DNA from: Aureliella sp046290675
GTDB lineage: Bacteria > Planctomycetota > Planctomycetia > Pirellulales > Pirellulaceae
Assembly: GCA_046290675.1 (NCBI GenBank)
Contig: JBKAHA010000007.1
Coordinates: forward strand, 124,001-188,000
Length of the DNA stretch: 64,000 nt
Direction of reading: 5' to 3'
The notes under the pieces were generated by a model. It was not told the DNA's origin. It was given only the letters and a program-made list of their open reading frames with translations, and made no database searches. How positions within the stretch are numbered: the stretch's first letter is position 1; every line of letters starts with the position of its first letter. The position numbers were made by a program, and so were the translations under genes. Positions 13,548-22,494 of the stretch are shown in pieces.

Positions 13548-14639
13548 TCATGGCTGAATATTGAGCCTCGGTTCGCGGGTGCGGATCAGTTCGCTTTCGT
13601 ACGCTCGGCGGATCGGAAGGCTTTCGCCTGGTGAACCCTTCTCAAAGATGTGCAGTTCGAGGCTGACTGAATTGTTGCGTGCCCTGCCCTCTTCGGTATG
13701 AGCCAAGTAGTCGGCCAACGCAACTCGGTCGGAATCGGAGAGATGGCTTCGCAAACGCGAACGTAAGTTGGCGGCTTGTCCGATGTAGAGAAATCCCGTC
13801 CCATCACGGAAAATGTAGATTCCAGGTTTCTCGGGGATCTCGAGCAAACGATCGGAGAGGACAGCGATTTCGAACTCCGCGATCGATCGCTTCCAATCGG
13901 TGACTCGGGACAGGAGTTCGGGCTGTAACCGGCGAGTCTTGCGTAGGCGTAATGCAGATTTTCGAACGAGGTACAGGTCCCGATCGGTCGCTTTGGCCGA
14001 GTTCGTGATCGATTCGGATTTGGACTCGGTTTTGGATTCTGCGGTCAATCGTCGATCCGACTTTGGCGGTGGCCCGCTCGACGAGATTTGATACCGAGCA
14101 AGTAGTTCCTCTGCGATGCGATTAAATCGGGTACGTACGACTGAATCGACCAGAATCGCATCCGTGTGAGCTAGGAATTCATCGTGGATTCTGCGGGACG
14201 CGATCTCTGCGACAATAGACATCTGCTCACGTGTTGAGACGGAGAGTTCTGAAGTCGGTGCTCGTCGAGTTGCTTTGGCAAGTATCCCGCCTCTTTTCCT
14301 CAGATGAATTAGTGCGCGGCAGAATGCATCCGTCTCTTCCGTCGAGGGAACGGCGCCGTCCTCACAGCAAGTGGCAGCAAATCGACGCCGCAGATTGTCT
14401 TGCAACAAAACTTCGTCTGTACTCCAACCTTCGTGCATGTCGTTAAAAGCAGCACCGACAATTCGTTCAATTTGGGGGGAGGGTGGAGCGAATGCCGGAC
14501 GCTTACCAGCTGCCTGGGCTTCCGGTTCGATCTGAGCGACGATCGTCGAACCCAAAAAGACAAAGCAAAGCCCACACCACGGTGCAAGCGAGTTTCGAGC
14601 CCGAAACGTCGTCGGGCGAGTGCTTTGAAAAGTCGGCAT
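13548..14639 (-). CDS. Predicted secreted protein with C-terminal GIY-YIG nuclease domain
   Basis: This 363-residue protein has an N-terminal hydrophobic segment (LAPWCGLCFVFLGSTIVAQ, about residues 18-36) that looks like a signal peptide or anchor. A helical middle follows with no known domain. The GIY-YIG domain is at about 270-360: GIYIFRDG, then FLYIGQAANLRSRLRSHL, then a conserved Glu (YESELIRTREPRLN). GIY-YIG enzymes are normally cytoplasmic nucleases (UvrC, Slx1, homing enzymes), so export would be unusual. It is divergent from the large secreted protein at 14865. The nuclease fold is well supported; localisation is predicted. Confidence 0.75.
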   Translation of the reverse strand: MPTFQSTRPTTFRARNSLAPWCGLCFVFLGSTIVAQIEPEAQAAGKRPAFAPPSPQIERIVGAAFNDMHEGWSTDEVLLQDNLRRRFAATCCEDGAVPSTEETDAFCRALIHLRKRGGILAKATRRAPTSELSVSTREQMSIVAEIASRRIHDEFLAHTDAILVDSVVRTRFNRIAEELLARYQISSSGPPPKSDRRLTAESKTESKSESITNSAKATDRDLYLVRKSALRLRKTRRLQPELLSRVTDWKRSIAEFEIAVLSDRLLEIPEKPGIYIFRDGTGFLYIGQAANLRSRLRSHLSDSDRVALADYLAHTEEGRARNNSVSLELHIFEKGSPGESLPIRRAYESELIRTREPRLNIQP

Positions 14640-14864
14640 TATCGGAAATCTTGACGAAGATGCTGCAAATTGCGTGAAATACCTGATCTGCTAATTCGCC
14701 TAAACTAGTACACTGTGCCCCAAAGCCAGGTGTGGGGACGACGGTTTGGCCGTAAGCGGTCATGGACGAAACCAGACGCGTGGGTTTTCAAGAACGGTTC
14801 GTCTGACCCCGACACCCACTGTTTTAGCCCATCTCGCAGTTTAGTCGCTATTCAGGTTCAAGTT

Positions 14865-17090
14865 ATGTTTGCCCAGTTAGGCCGCTTTCAATCGGCCACG
14901 TTGCTTACCGAGACCGAGTGCTTCGTTGGGGATTCGATACCAAATACCCCAATTTCCCGTTTGGGCATTTTTGCGTGGGCTTCAAGCGGATTTGGGGTTG
15001 GCCTTGGGCGCTCCGTTGTGGCGATGATGACGGCGATCGGGTGTTGTGGATCCGCAGGTGCTCTGTTTGCGCAAGCAGAGCACCAGTCGTCGGCTTTCGT
15101 CATTCCAATACCTGCGGCGCATCAAATTCAAGTGGCTGACTACCAAGTCGCAAGTCGTCCCGTCCACGTGGTTGAATCTTCGGCTGTTCGGACAGTGTCA
15201 CTGCCCGGTAATGCCACCTTAACTGGCGAAATTGATTTGCCTGTAGCGACATCGATTTTGGTACAGCCAAGCAAAGTCAGTCCGGTATCGGCAAATTCGG
15301 TTGCCGACGATTGGAACTTGGAAGCGACGGATTGGCGTAACCGTCAGCTTCAATCCAAATTGGCCACAGCAGCAGAGGGGCTCGAGCAATCTAGGCTGCC
15401 GCAGCTGGAAGAGGCGAAGGACGCTTTGAAGTCTGCGTTGGTTCAAGTCGAATCTTACGTCGGCGTTGGGACGGAGAATGGTCAGCGATGGCTGAAGTTC
15501 CTTAGAGTGGACGAGATTCGCGCCGAGCTCGAGAACCAACGACTGCAGCCTGCGAAGTTTGCCGAGTTGGAAATGAACATGCGGCAAAACTATCTTGGGC
15601 TTGAGAATGCACCGATGATTCAGCTGCGTTCGGCATTGCACGATATGAAGCTAGCGGCCAAGTACGGCCAGACTCCGCCGGATCGCACGATTCAAAGCCT
15701 GCAAAGTGCGCTGCAGCAGGTGGCAGAGTCCCTCAACGGCAGCGAATCCAATGGGGCTGGCTCTCAACGTTCAGAAGCGGTCGGTCGTGTATTGAACTTG
15801 CTCGTCGAAACGAATCAAGTTCCTAACTCGGTCGCAGAAGTGCGATCCGTTTTTTCGACCAGTAATTTCCAGGTTACGGTTCGAGAAAATGGTATCAATC
15901 GATTGATTTCGCGGGCCGTTGCCGAGCCGAGTCCGGTCAACGAGTGCATTCTTGGGACTCGTGTGATTGGGCGGGCTTGCTTGACCGGAAACATAAGTGC
16001 GGATCTCTTTCCGGTTCAGTCTGGCCTTGGCGTTCGAGTCAATCTGAGTGGACAACTCACGAGTCGCAATCGAGGGTACAACCGAGGCGTCGTGCTTGGG
16101 ACATCCAGCACTTCACCTGTGTTCTTATCGAAGCCCGTTGTGGTCAATCAACAGGGGGTTACCTCTTCCCCGTCGAGCATTTCGACCCGACTGCAAACAT
16201 CGATCAACAGCATTCAACACCGCCTGAAGATCGTGCGTCGAATCGCGAAGCGTAAAGCGGCGGAACAGAAATCGCAGGCGGATGCGATCTCAGAGTGGCG
16301 TATGCAGAAGAAAGTCAAACGTCAGTACGAAGAGCAAGTCGAAGAGCAGCTCGCTCAGGCTCGAGGTAAACTCGCGGAGGTCAAAGAACAAACACAGAAT
16401 CGACCGGAGTTTCAACGCGTGGGTTTCCCCAAGCCGCAGGTCTCTTTTGCGTCGTCCGATACTACGGTTGACCTGAATGCCGTACAAGCCGCGAGCTATC
16501 AGCTAGCCGCAGATACTTCCAGCCCGATTCCCAAGCCGCTCGACGCACTCGCTGTAATTGATTTGCATCAGTCAGCGATCATCAACGCACTGGAGACTTT
16601 GCTTGCGGACCGAACCATTCACCAGCATGATCTCGATGATTTAGCCAAGCAGATTCTTGGAAAAGTCCCAGAGGAGCTCCTGAACGGCGAGCCTCAGGAT
16701 CCATTCACCGTCACGATGCTCGGCTACAACCCCGTTCAAGTTGAATTTGACCAGGACCAGGTCAAGATCTCACTTCGCTTTTCACGCATTGATGGGAACG
16801 ATCGCAAGATTCCGGGCGCAATCGTGACCGTTCAATACGCTGTCACCATGGATGACAATCGCTTCGTCTTGTCGCGGCAAGGCGATTTAGAAATTGAACT
16901 TCCACGGGTTCGCAGCCGCATTCAAGCCACGAGTCTTCGGTCCGCGGTAAAGGTTAAGCTGGAGCCGGTCTTTAAGGAGACGATTGTTTCCGAACCGGTC
17001 GATATTCGAAAGTTGTTTCCGAACGCTCCGCCGATCTCGCTCGCGTCCGTGCGTTTCGACGATGGCTGGCTGCAAGTTGTGGTTCGGTAG
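14865..17090 (+). CDS. Large secreted protein of unknown function with coiled-coil segment
   Basis: The frame is open from 14715. I prefer ATG 14865 because a signal-like hydrophobic stretch follows (VVAMMTAIGCCGSAGALFAQA); an upstream GTG at 14715 would add 50 residues. The 741-residue product has no domain I can name. Visible are helical segments rich in Gln/Glu in the first half and a beta-rich centre containing ECILGTRVIGRACLTG. A basic coiled coil lies at about 445-510 (KIVRRIAKRKAAEQKSQADA), followed by a folded C-terminal domain ending in DDGWLQVVVR. It probably works in the periplasm. Such proteins are common in Pirellulaceae and mostly uncharacterised. Confidence 0.7.
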   Translation: MFAQLGRFQSATLLTETECFVGDSIPNTPISRLGIFAWASSGFGVGLGRSVVAMMTAIGCCGSAGALFAQAEHQSSAFVIPIPAAHQIQVADYQVASRPVHVVESSAVRTVSLPGNATLTGEIDLPVATSILVQPSKVSPVSANSVADDWNLEATDWRNRQLQSKLATAAEGLEQSRLPQLEEAKDALKSALVQVESYVGVGTENGQRWLKFLRVDEIRAELENQRLQPAKFAELEMNMRQNYLGLENAPMIQLRSALHDMKLAAKYGQTPPDRTIQSLQSALQQVAESLNGSESNGAGSQRSEAVGRVLNLLVETNQVPNSVAEVRSVFSTSNFQVTVRENGINRLISRAVAEPSPVNECILGTRVIGRACLTGNISADLFPVQSGLGVRVNLSGQLTSRNRGYNRGVVLGTSSTSPVFLSKPVVVNQQGVTSSPSSISTRLQTSINSIQHRLKIVRRIAKRKAAEQKSQADAISEWRMQKKVKRQYEEQVEEQLAQARGKLAEVKEQTQNRPEFQRVGFPKPQVSFASSDTTVDLNAVQAASYQLAADTSSPIPKPLDALAVIDLHQSAIINALETLLADRTIHQHDLDDLAKQILGKVPEELLNGEPQDPFTVTMLGYNPVQVEFDQDQVKISLRFSRIDGNDRKIPGAIVTVQYAVTMDDNRFVLSRQGDLEIELPRVRSRIQATSLRSAVKVKLEPVFKETIVSEPVDIRKLFPNAPPISLASVRFDDGWLQVVVR

Positions 17091-17119
17091 CCGCAGTTGC
17101 CAAGCGTCGAATGGTGGTT

Positions 17120-18586
17120 CTACTGAGCCGAACGATTCAGGATGCCTTTCAGCTCCGCTTGGATTTCCGTGGCGAAGTAGTCGAGGGTGTAGCCTGGTGC
17201 TCGGAACATGGCTCCCTTCTCCTTGTTTGGCGTCTGGCCGTCTTCGCCGCCGTATTTACGTCGATTTTCCCAGACTACTCTTTTGTCGGGTGCCACTTCC
17301 AAGACCCAGGCTTGGTGACCTGAGCAGACGAGAGTGTTGCCATTGGCTAGGCGTTCTGCGCCGCTGATTCGGAATGAGTACATCTCCGGGCCCCGTGAAT
17401 AGCTCCAGACAACTTCTGGCGATTCAAACCGGAACTCGGAGAGCATCCGGTACTGGCCGTCCTTTTGTAGTGGCAGTCGGAATTCATCGACGGATGAGAA
17501 GCCTGTTCGGGGCTCTGAAGTTCCGTTGTTAAACAACGTGATATTACCCTCGCCAGGATAAGACTCGGGAATCCACATGCAATTGTGTTGTCCGAACAAG
17601 ATCTTGTCGTTTAGGTCGCCCTGACCATAGCTCATTGGATTTCCGCAGCGGTACAGCAGATCGCCACCGTGTCCGTAGCGTCCTCCCTTGGAAGACATGG
17701 CCTCTTCCGTCGTTGTCGAATGATCGACGACCCAGAATTCGTCGAAGAACCTCGGGCTCATGATGACTTGGTCCAGACCGGGGTGATAATCAACCGCATT
17801 CATATGAATCCAATCTGCGCGGTCGTTACGCATGTAGTTGATATCAACGCGTCTTGGAGTTTTAGATGGGTCGCCGAAGTTCGGTAGTTTCTCATCCTGG
17901 TTTTGCACGAGATGATCCCACAGACGCCACCGCCAGACTTCTTCACCACCGGTTTTACCAACAGGTTTGATCTCGACAAGCTTCTCGGAATACAACTCGT
18001 TTTGGCTCAAACGTTCCGGATCGCGTCCTGCTTCCACCGCTTCGTCGCGGCTGATTCTCTCCCATGCGATCAGCAAGACGTTGCCGTTCGGAAGCAGCTC
18101 GAAATCGTGGTGCTGCAGCAGGTCTTTTCCGGAGTATTTGAAATTCCAGATGAGGTTGCCGTCCCAGTCGACTTTCTGAATGCGACCAGCCGAGCCGCGG
18201 CCGTCGAACAGATCGACTTCTGGCTCCTGCGACAGCCGCATGAGTGTTCCGTCTGGGAAAAGGTAAGCATTGCTGCCCGTGACATCGAACTTCCATTGGT
18301 GAACAATGTCGCCAGCCGCATCCACGAGGTATACGTACTCGCTGATGAGTGGTGCGATGAGTGTAAGCGTATCGGAGTTGACTGACTTACTCTCCGCCTG
18401 CTGTGCAGGGCGGCCTAATGTCTGCGGCCCCTCTTGCGCGGAGCCAAGTGATGCCGCTCCGCACAGTATGATGAAGCAGAGTGCCACGTGTTGAATCAGA
18501 GGGAATGATGTAGTCGGATGAATCGTTTCATGTAAGCCTTTAGCTGTGAGCGGGCTAAAACGAAAACTCTTGGTGCGATCCAACAT
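17120..18586 (-). CDS. Arylsulfotransferase (ASST)-like secreted beta-propeller protein
   Basis: The start is set at ATG 18586, which has AAGAGG about 10 bases upstream; the longer frame to 18676 lacks support. The 488-residue product has a signal peptide (LIQHVALCFIILCGAASLGSAQ). It then shows repeats typical of the ASST family: YVYLVDAAGDIVHQWKF, LFPDGTLMRL, DWDGNLIWNFKYSG, HHDFELLPNGNVLLIAWER. Conserved His residues occur in WIHMNAVDYHPG and LFGQHNCMWIP. ASST enzymes transfer sulfate between phenols in the periplasm; many planctomycete members may act on other sulfated compounds or only share the propeller. Convergent with the upstream secreted protein. Confidence 0.75.
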   Translation of the reverse strand: MLDRTKSFRFSPLTAKGLHETIHPTTSFPLIQHVALCFIILCGAASLGSAQEGPQTLGRPAQQAESKSVNSDTLTLIAPLISEYVYLVDAAGDIVHQWKFDVTGSNAYLFPDGTLMRLSQEPEVDLFDGRGSAGRIQKVDWDGNLIWNFKYSGKDLLQHHDFELLPNGNVLLIAWERISRDEAVEAGRDPERLSQNELYSEKLVEIKPVGKTGGEEVWRWRLWDHLVQNQDEKLPNFGDPSKTPRRVDINYMRNDRADWIHMNAVDYHPGLDQVIMSPRFFDEFWVVDHSTTTEEAMSSKGGRYGHGGDLLYRCGNPMSYGQGDLNDKILFGQHNCMWIPESYPGEGNITLFNNGTSEPRTGFSSVDEFRLPLQKDGQYRMLSEFRFESPEVVWSYSRGPEMYSFRISGAERLANGNTLVCSGHQAWVLEVAPDKRVVWENRRKYGGEDGQTPNKEKGAMFRAPGYTLDYFATEIQAELKGILNRSAQ

Positions 18587-18665
18587 TGGAAATAGCCTCT
18601 TGATGTGTGGAGATGTGGCTGCACGAGGTGACGGGGAGCAAGGGGCTGCTCCCGGCAGGCGAAGC

Positions 18666-19145
18666 CTAAATGACAATGGGCTTGCCAGATTCTCGACGAA
18701 TGATAACCCATTGCCCGCAGTGCATGAGCCAGTGGGCGCCCTGCATGGCGAGCATCGAACCGCAGGTCGGCGCGAATTCGACGCCCGTTGGCTTATCTAG
18801 GTCCTCTGCAGAGCAACTCGAGAGAAATTCCATGGTGGCGGCACGCTGTGACTTGTAAGCCGCCATCAGCTCGTCCTTCGTGGCGAAATCGGCTGCCGAA
18901 TCGGAGCTCGCCGTCTCCTTCGTGTATTTGTCAGCAAATCCTTCCGGCAACGCGGGAATGCTGTCACTGAGAGAGCTCATCATGCTGTTTTCTGAGGCAA
19001 TTAGGTGTCCGACCTGCCAGTTGATGTGGTTGCAATCGGCGTGCGGCCGCTTCATCAAATCCTCATCGGAAAGATCGTTCAGGTAAGACATACCCACCAT
19101 TTCGGCAAGTTCGATAGAACCCTTAATTGAAGCAATAGCGTCCAT
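18666..19145 (-). CDS. DinB-family (DinB_2-like) four-helix protein
   Basis: I take ATG 19145 as start (159 residues); ATG 19211 would add 22. The pattern fits DinB-like metalloproteins, which place three His on a four-helix bundle: the first in HINWQVGHLIASE, the others in GAHWLMHCGQWVIIRR near the C-terminus. Family members include thiol transferases using bacillithiol or mycothiol and many of unknown role. It lies 79 bp upstream of the arylsulfotransferase-like gene on the same strand, possibly co-transcribed. Function is not predictable beyond the fold. Confidence 0.75.
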   Translation of the reverse strand: MDAIASIKGSIELAEMVGMSYLNDLSDEDLMKRPHADCNHINWQVGHLIASENSMMSSLSDSIPALPEGFADKYTKETASSDSAADFATKDELMAAYKSQRAATMEFLSSCSAEDLDKPTGVEFAPTCGSMLAMQGAHWLMHCGQWVIIRRESGKPIVI

Positions 19146-19535
19146 TTTGAAATAGCTTTCATTGAATCGAGTTCGGTTGATCAAGATTAGCTTCGTTGTA
19201 TCCCAGGCCATGTTCGATGCAAGAGTGACCGATTAGCTGCGACCTCTTTTCCGGCTGGAATCCTAGCCAAAGTGGAACAATTCACCTGGAGTTCGATCCC
19301 ATCGTCTCGGGGGAAGGATGCTCCGACGTTGGCCGCCTTATGGCGTTTTGATTTACTTCTCTGGGCGTTTGCCTGGCAGAAGAGTGTGTTAAGGGCGACG
19401 GCTTCGCCTTGTGCTAATAACGAATAAACGGAAGAATCCGGTCCATCGGATCCTCTGCTGAATAGAACAACCTTGCGAGTTCAACAACGCATTAGCTCAG
19501 GGTGCCTGAGCCCAGAAACACGACGAGTTAAATTC
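19146..19535. other. Divergent intergenic region of about 390 bp
   Basis: It separates the DinB-like gene (leftward) from glycogen phosphorylase (rightward) and presumably holds both promoters. I see no clear operator, RNA gene or terminator. Confidence 0.4.
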
Positions 19536-21995
19536 ATGAGTTCAACGCTTGCGACTGCTGAAATGACCAACGGACTTGCTTCACTTGAAAATGAAATTCA
19601 AAGGCACTTGGAATTTACCTTGGCCCACCACGCCAAGAACGCGTCCAAGAGCTACCTATACCAGGCGGCGGCGCTCGCTATTCGTGATCGGTTGATTGCG
19701 AACTGGCGGCAGACGCAGGATCGCGTCGCCGAGTCCAACGAACGACAAGTCTACTATTTGTCACTCGAATTCCTTGTCGGTCGTTCCTTTGCCAACGCAG
19801 TTCAAAACCTGGGGCTCGATGAAGAGACTCGGGCGTCGTTGCACGAGTACGGTGTGACGCTTGAGGAGCTCGTCGAAGAAGAGCACGACGCCGGGCTCGG
19901 CAATGGAGGCTTGGGACGCCTTGCAGCGTGCTTCCTCGATAGCTGTGCGAATCTACAGCTGCCAGTTGTGGGTTATGGCCTGCGATACGAGTATGGAATG
20001 TTCCATCAGCGTATCGAGGGCGGTCGGCAGATTGAGGAGCCTGATCATTGGCTGCGTGGAGGCAATCCTTGGGAAATCGAACGGCCGGAAGCAACACGCC
20101 GCGTAAAATTCTACGGGCGTTCGGAATTGTTCTATGATGCGGATGGTGTTCATCACAGCCGATGGGTTGATACACAAGACGTTCTAGCGGTTCCCCATGA
20201 CATGCCGATTCCTGGGTACAAGAACGATACGGTGAATACGCTGCGACTGTGGCGTTCGTCAACAACGGATGCCTTTGATCTGAACGAGTTCAATGCGGGC
20301 GGCTATACCGAATCGGTAGCGGCGAAGAATCAGGCTGAGCAAATCACCATGGTTCTTTACCCGAATGACTCGAGCGAAAATGGCAAAGAGCTGCGCCTGA
20401 AGCAACAGTACTTCCTGGTCTCGGCGAGCCTCCAGGATGTACTCGCTGGATGGGTTGAGAAGCACGGTCGTGACCTGTCGAAATTTGGTGAAAAGAACTG
20501 TTTTCAATTGAACGACACGCACCCCGCTTGTGCCGTACCTGAGCTAATGCGTTTGCTCATGGACGAGTATGGACAAAGCTGGGATGAAGCTTGGGCCGTG
20601 ACGACGCGATGCATGGCGTATACCAATCACACCCTGCTACCTGAGGCATTGGAACGTTGGTCCGTTTCCCTGTTCGGCCGTCTCCTGCCGCGATTGACGG
20701 AGATCATTTTCGAAATCAACCGAAGGTTTCTGAAAGAAGTTGAAGCCGAGTGGCCGGGAGATGCAGAGAAACGCCAGGAGCTTTCGATCGTCGAAGAAGG
20801 CCACGATCCTCACATCCGAATGGCCTATCTCGCAATCGTCGGGAGCTTTTCGGTCAACGGTGTTGCGCAATTGCATACGGAGTTGCTCAAGTCGGGGCTG
20901 TTCTCCAACTTCTACAAGATCTGGCCACAGCGATTCAACAATAAGACAAACGGTGTGACGCAGCGTCGATGGTTGTCGCACTGCAACCCTGGCTTGCGCA
21001 GTTTGATTAACGAGGCGATCGGCGATGGGTGGGAAACTGATTTGAGTCGAATTGAGGACTTACTCCCGAAGGCGGGTGACGCCGATTTCCGCGAGCGTTG
21101 GGCTCAAGTGAAGCTCGACAACAAGAAACGATTGGCTTCGCTGGTCGAGGAAAAGACGGGCATCGTGTTCCCTTTGAATGCAATCTTCGATGTCCAAGTG
21201 AAACGAATTCACGAGTACAAACGTCAGTTACTGAACGTACTGCATGCGATCCATCTGTACGATCGGATCAAGCGAGGCGACGCCGAAGGGCTGCAGCCGC
21301 GTTGCATCCTGATTGGAGGCAAGGCCGCTCCTGGCTATCACGTTGCCAAGTTGATCGTCAAACTGATCAACAACGTCGCCGAAGTCATCAACAATGATCC
21401 CGACGTTGGCGACTTGCTGAAGATGGTGTTCTTCCCGAACTACCGCGTTTCGGCAATGGAAATTATCTGCCCCGGAACCGAGCTGTCGGAGCAGATTTCA
21501 ACTGCCGGAAAGGAAGCATCCGGCACCGGAAATATGAAATTCATGATGAACGGTGCCCTAACGATTGGCACCTTGGACGGGGCCAATATTGAGATTCGAG
21601 AAAAGGCCGGTGCTGAGAATTTCTTCTTATTCGGTCTCGATGCGCAGCAGGTCCAACAGACTCGGAAGGCTTACGATCCGAATAGCATTATTGCCAGCGA
21701 CAATGACATTCGGCGAGTGATGGAGTTGTTGGAAAGTGCGACGTTCAATCCTCACGAACCGGGAATCTTTGACATCCTGATTGGCGGGTTGAGGAATCCA
21801 GGCGATCAATGGCTTACCCTCGCAGATTTCCGAAGCTTCATTGACGCTCAGGAACGGGTCAACGTTGCTTACCAAGACCAGCAAGACTGGAATCGCATGA
21901 GCGTCATCAACGCGGCGACCAGTGGTCACTTCTCAAGTGATCGAACAATTGGTCAGTACGCCAGCGAGATTTGGGGAGTCAAAGGAGTTCGCTAG
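19536..21995 (+). CDS. glgP: Glycogen/maltodextrin phosphorylase
   Basis: Releases glucose-1-phosphate from glycogen using phosphate and PLP. I chose ATG 19536 (819 residues), since the upstream part of the frame from 19473 lacks family similarity. The N-terminal domain has YYLSLEFLVGRSF and GNGGLGRLAACFLDS. The PLP site is GTGNMKFMMNG with Lys668. The glucose-binding region YRVSAMEIICPGTELSEQIS is intact. Length and motifs are those of the classical phosphorylase family. It is followed at 500 bp by 4-alpha-glucanotransferase, a usual partner in storage glucan breakdown. The ribosome binding site is weak. Confidence 0.95.
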   Translation: MSSTLATAEMTNGLASLENEIQRHLEFTLAHHAKNASKSYLYQAAALAIRDRLIANWRQTQDRVAESNERQVYYLSLEFLVGRSFANAVQNLGLDEETRASLHEYGVTLEELVEEEHDAGLGNGGLGRLAACFLDSCANLQLPVVGYGLRYEYGMFHQRIEGGRQIEEPDHWLRGGNPWEIERPEATRRVKFYGRSELFYDADGVHHSRWVDTQDVLAVPHDMPIPGYKNDTVNTLRLWRSSTTDAFDLNEFNAGGYTESVAAKNQAEQITMVLYPNDSSENGKELRLKQQYFLVSASLQDVLAGWVEKHGRDLSKFGEKNCFQLNDTHPACAVPELMRLLMDEYGQSWDEAWAVTTRCMAYTNHTLLPEALERWSVSLFGRLLPRLTEIIFEINRRFLKEVEAEWPGDAEKRQELSIVEEGHDPHIRMAYLAIVGSFSVNGVAQLHTELLKSGLFSNFYKIWPQRFNNKTNGVTQRRWLSHCNPGLRSLINEAIGDGWETDLSRIEDLLPKAGDADFRERWAQVKLDNKKRLASLVEEKTGIVFPLNAIFDVQVKRIHEYKRQLLNVLHAIHLYDRIKRGDAEGLQPRCILIGGKAAPGYHVAKLIVKLINNVAEVINNDPDVGDLLKMVFFPNYRVSAMEIICPGTELSEQISTAGKEASGTGNMKFMMNGALTIGTLDGANIEIREKAGAENFFLFGLDAQQVQQTRKAYDPNSIIASDNDIRRVMELLESATFNPHEPGIFDILIGGLRNPGDQWLTLADFRSFIDAQERVNVAYQDQQDWNRMSVINAATSGHFSSDRTIGQYASEIWGVKGVR

Positions 21996-22494
21996 AGTTC
22001 CACAGCGGATAGCTTTATGCGCGAGTTGCCGGGCCACGATCTGAATTCGGGCTCGCGGTAACCGTGTCGTATTGCCTCACTCGTAGGGCGATTCTGAGAA
22101 TGAGACTGTGGGCTACTCGCACCGGTTGTATCGGGAGTCAACCAGCTTGTCTTTGCCGATTGCTCTGGGTGGGGAACACCTCTCAATTGCAACAGTCGCG
22201 CAATCTGCCGCTGTCCGGTGAGATTCCCCTAGGAATCATTACGGTAAAACTTGCCCGATCGTTACGGTGTGCTCTACTTTGGCAACCGCGAACGGTTATT
22301 GGTCACGTTGGTGATGCAGTTTGCAATTCGACTTGGTTCGTTCCCATTCGGTCCTTGGTGCTCGGTCCTTGGTGCTTCTAGCGGCTGCAAACCCCGGCAT
22401 CATTGATTTGGCACCATCTTCATGATGTGCGTACAGAGTCTTCGGGGAGGCTCCTCGCTAACTTTCGGAACCCAGCAGTTAGGAGAAAACTGCG
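21996..22494. other. Intergenic region of about 500 bp
   Basis: I see no supported gene; a 105-codon plus frame at 22064 has no recognisable features. It contains a 14-bp tandem duplication (22348-22375) and ends in a good ribosome binding site (AGGAG) for malQ. The promoter of malQ is probably here. Confidence 0.4.
22348..22375. repeat. 14-bp perfect tandem duplication
   Basis: TCGGTCCTTGGTGC occurs at 22348-22361 and again at 22362-22375, in non-coding DNA. Confidence 0.75.
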
